Source of the DNA: Erwinia sp039023475 | GTDB lineage: Bacteria; Pseudomonadota; Gammaproteobacteria; Enterobacterales; Enterobacteriaceae | DNA: 64,000 nucleotides | NCBI RefSeq assembly: GCF_039023475.1 | Contig: NZ_JBCHVB010000002.1 | Coordinates: 124,001 to 188,000, forward strand | Direction: 5' to 3' | In this document: piece after piece, positions 62,167-64,000 of the stretch | Layout: each line of letters starts with the position of its first letter | How positions within the stretch are numbered: position 1 is the first letter of the stretch | Notes under the pieces: model-generated | What the model saw: only the letters and a program-made list of their open reading frames with translations | Told to the model about the DNA's origin: nothing | Database searches by the model: none | Translations under genes and position numbers: made by a program

Positions 62167-63594
62167 CTAATCCAGATCTGCGCCGTTGCTGGCAATCACC
62201 TTCTTATACCACCAGAACGATTTTTTGCGCGTGCGCGCCAGCGTCCCCTGCCCGCGATCGTCCCGATCGACATGGACAAAACCGTAGCGTTTGCTCATCT
62301 CGCCGGTAGAAGCGGAAACCAGATCGATACAGCCCCAGCTGGTATAGCCCATAACCGGAATGCCATCTTCGATCGCTTCCGCTATCGCGCGAATATGCTC
62401 GCGTAAATAGCTGATACGGTAATCATCCTCAATCTCGCCCTGAGCGTTAAACGTATCCTTCGCGCCCAGCCCGTTCTCCACCAGAAACAGCGGTTTCTGA
62501 TAGCGGTCGTACATCATATTCATGGTGATGCGCAGCCCCAGCGGATCGATGCCCCAGCCCCACTCGCTGGCCTCGATGTGAGGGTTTTTCAGCGATTTAA
62601 CGACGTTCGCTGCGCTGGTGTTCTGGCTGTTCATCTCCGCGGAGGCGCAGCGTGAGGCGTAATAGCTGAAAGAGACGAAATCGACCGTGTGGCGCAAAAT
62701 TTCGCTGTCTTCAGGGAGGATCTCAATGGCGACCCCCTGCTCGCGGAACATCCGCTGAGTCCATGCCGGATAAGCGCCACGGGCCTGCACGTCAATAAAG
62801 AACAGGTTTTCGCGATCCTTTTCGAGCGCCGCCCAGACATCTTCCGGCTTGCAGGACCAGGGATAGAAATTTCCGCCCGCCAGCATGCAACCCACCTGGT
62901 TTTGCGGGTTCACCTCATGGGCGATTTTTGTCGCCAGCGCGCTGGCCAGCAGCTCGTGATGGGCGGCCTGATATTTTACCTGCTGCTGATTTTCCCCTTC
63001 GGCAAAGACCAGCCCGGCACCGGAAAACGGGCTGTGCAGCAGGATATTGATCTCATTAAAGGTCAGCCAGTACTTCACCAGACCATCAAAGGCTTCAAAA
63101 CAGGTGCGCGCATAGCGGGTAAAAAAGTCGACCATTTTGCGGCTGCGCCAGGAGCCATACTCTTTAACCAGATGCATCGGAACATCGAAGTGGCACAGCG
63201 TGACCAGCGGCTCGATATTATATTTTTTGCACTCGTTAAACAGATCGCGGTAGAAAGCGATGCCGGCTTCATTCGGCATCAGCTCATCGCCCTGCGGATA
63301 AAGACGGCTCCAGGCGATAGAGGTACGAAATACCCTGAACCCCATCTCCGCCATTAACGCAATATCTTCTTTATAACGATGGTAGAAATCGATCCCGTCG
63401 TGGCTGGGATAAAACTCATCGTCACGCCAGCTAAAACGCGGCTGCTGGCCCAACTTAACCGCCAGACGTTCCGGCCCGTGCGGAAGCATATCCACCGTCG
63501 CCGTGCCTTTGCCCCCTTCACGCCAGGCGCCTTCGGCCTGGTTTGCAGCGATGGCGCCACCCCATAAAAATCCTGCGGGAAATTTGGTTTCCAT
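62167..63594 (-). CDS. ascB: 6-phospho-beta-glucosidase AscB
   Basis: 475-residue glycoside hydrolase family 1 enzyme. Acid/base Glu in the LTFNEINILLHSPF motif (about 177-180) and nucleophile Glu in LFLVENGLGAKD (about 373); C-terminal KKSFWWYKKVIASNG typical of 6-phospho enzymes. Hydrolyses phosphorylated cellobiose, arbutin or salicin after PTS uptake. The start is 12 bp after the ascF stop, so ascF and ascB form an operon. Confidence 0.96.
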   Translation of the reverse strand: METKFPAGFLWGGAIAANQAEGAWREGGKGTATVDMLPHGPERLAVKLGQQPRFSWRDDEFYPSHDGIDFYHRYKEDIALMAEMGFRVFRTSIAWSRLYPQGDELMPNEAGIAFYRDLFNECKKYNIEPLVTLCHFDVPMHLVKEYGSWRSRKMVDFFTRYARTCFEAFDGLVKYWLTFNEINILLHSPFSGAGLVFAEGENQQQVKYQAAHHELLASALATKIAHEVNPQNQVGCMLAGGNFYPWSCKPEDVWAALEKDRENLFFIDVQARGAYPAWTQRMFREQGVAIEILPEDSEILRHTVDFVSFSYYASRCASAEMNSQNTSAANVVKSLKNPHIEASEWGWGIDPLGLRITMNMMYDRYQKPLFLVENGLGAKDTFNAQGEIEDDYRISYLREHIRAIAEAIEDGIPVMGYTSWGCIDLVSASTGEMSKRYGFVHVDRDDRGQGTLARTRKKSFWWYKKVIASNGADLD

Positions 63595-63606
63595 ATGCGT
63601 CCTCTG

Positions 63607-64000
63607 TTAATACGTTTTCACGGCCTGAGAATCGGTGGACCAGGCGGCAGGCCGTCCGGTCGTCGCTTCGCTTGTTGTCTCTGCCTCCACCGGAATATCC
63701 TCAAAGCCCAGAATTAAAGTAAGTATGAAAGAGAGAATCACGGCCAGTGCCATTACGGCAAATACCCAGACGATGCTCATTGGATTTGCCGGATCGAAGA
63801 ACTGTACGCTGGTGAACAGACCGGGTGCCGCCATCGAATGGCTTGCCAGTCCGGCAACCCCCGCTACCGCACCACAGACAAACCCGCTTATCAGGCTGGC
63901 GATCAGCGGACGCTTGAGGCGTACCGCCACGCCATACAGCGCAGGTTCTGAGATCCCGGCAACGATAGCGGAAGCGGCGGCGGCCAGCGCGGTCTGACGC
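63607..64000 (-). CDS. ascF: PTS beta-glucoside EIIBC component AscF (3' part)
   Basis: C-terminal part only; the frame runs out of the window with no start. The visible 130 residues contain the EIIC signature SEPALYGVAVR and the last transmembrane helices (LIASLISGFVCGAVAGVAG; VWVFAVMALAVILSFILTLILGF), ending in a short hydrophilic tail. Position just before ascB and the EIIC sequence identify it as AscF, which phosphorylates and imports aryl-beta-glucosides. The EIIB domain is outside the window. Confidence 0.88.
   Translation of the reverse strand, partial: RQTALAAAASAIVAGISEPALYGVAVRLKRPLIASLISGFVCGAVAGVAGLASHSMAAPGLFTSVQFFDPANPMSIVWVFAVMALAVILSFILTLILGFEDIPVEAETTSEATTGRPAAWSTDSQAVKTY

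Overview
The window is chromosomal DNA of an enterobacterium. Gene content and order point to Erwiniaceae (Pantoea, Erwinia or Mixta-like) rather than Escherichia. Most genes are GC-rich, close relatives of E. coli genes. Two blocks that lie far apart in E. coli are joined here: the yhaJ-yqj-sstT-alx-ygjR-ygjP-rlmG-fadH block (1-16.6 kb) and the fhuF-yjjZ-leuQPV-rsmC-holD-rimI-yjjG-prfC-osmY-yjjUV-deoCABD-serB-radA-nadR block (35-58 kb). All identifications rest on reading the sequence and on remembered family sequences; no database search was run.

Layout. 1-9.9 kb: yhaJ (cut by the window edge), yqjG, the membrane/stress genes yqjF, yqjK, yqjE, yqjD, yqjC, mzrA and yqjA, then sstT, alx behind a yybP-ykoY-type manganese riboswitch, and ygjR. 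10-16.6 kb: a ClcB-like chloride channel with CBS domains, ygjP, rlmG, a second laccase-domain (YfiH-like) protein, and fadH. 17.3-22.7 kb: a beta-carbonic anhydrase overlapping a SulP anion transporter, an AI-2E family permease, and a TrkG potassium channel subunit.

22.8-28.1 kb is an AT-rich mobile scar. It has a frameshifted HicB antitoxin gene, a 59-bp perfect direct repeat at both ends of a 4.7-kb element, an intact Sll1717-type P-loop ATPase, a frameshifted P2-type portal gene, an orphan 388-residue membrane protein, and a decayed tyrosine integrase abutting tRNA-Ile(CAU). The ATPase and the membrane protein are the only intact genes in the scar. They sit where P2-like phages often carry anti-phage cargo, so they are the best candidates for an undescribed system.

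28.3-35.4 kb: an AraC-type regulator and an SDR oxidoreductase, a histidine phosphatase, then a likely nucleoside uptake/hydrolysis operon (MHS-type transporter, LacI-type regulator, nucleoside hydrolase) with a PurR-like box in the long intergenic region, and a YbaK-type editing protein. 35.5-48.6 kb: fhuF and yjjZ (both with Fur-like boxes), a GGDEF protein, three identical tRNA-Leu(CAG) genes, and the conserved rsmC to yjjV block with yghU and a tag-type glycosylase between yjjG and prfC. 48.6-53.3 kb: the deo operon with two DeoR-type operators and two CRP sites. 53.3-57.9 kb: ytjB (divergent), serB, radA, nadR. 57.9-64 kb: an ACS-family transporter with an enolase-superfamily dehydratase, then ascF-ascB with ascG downstream on the same strand.
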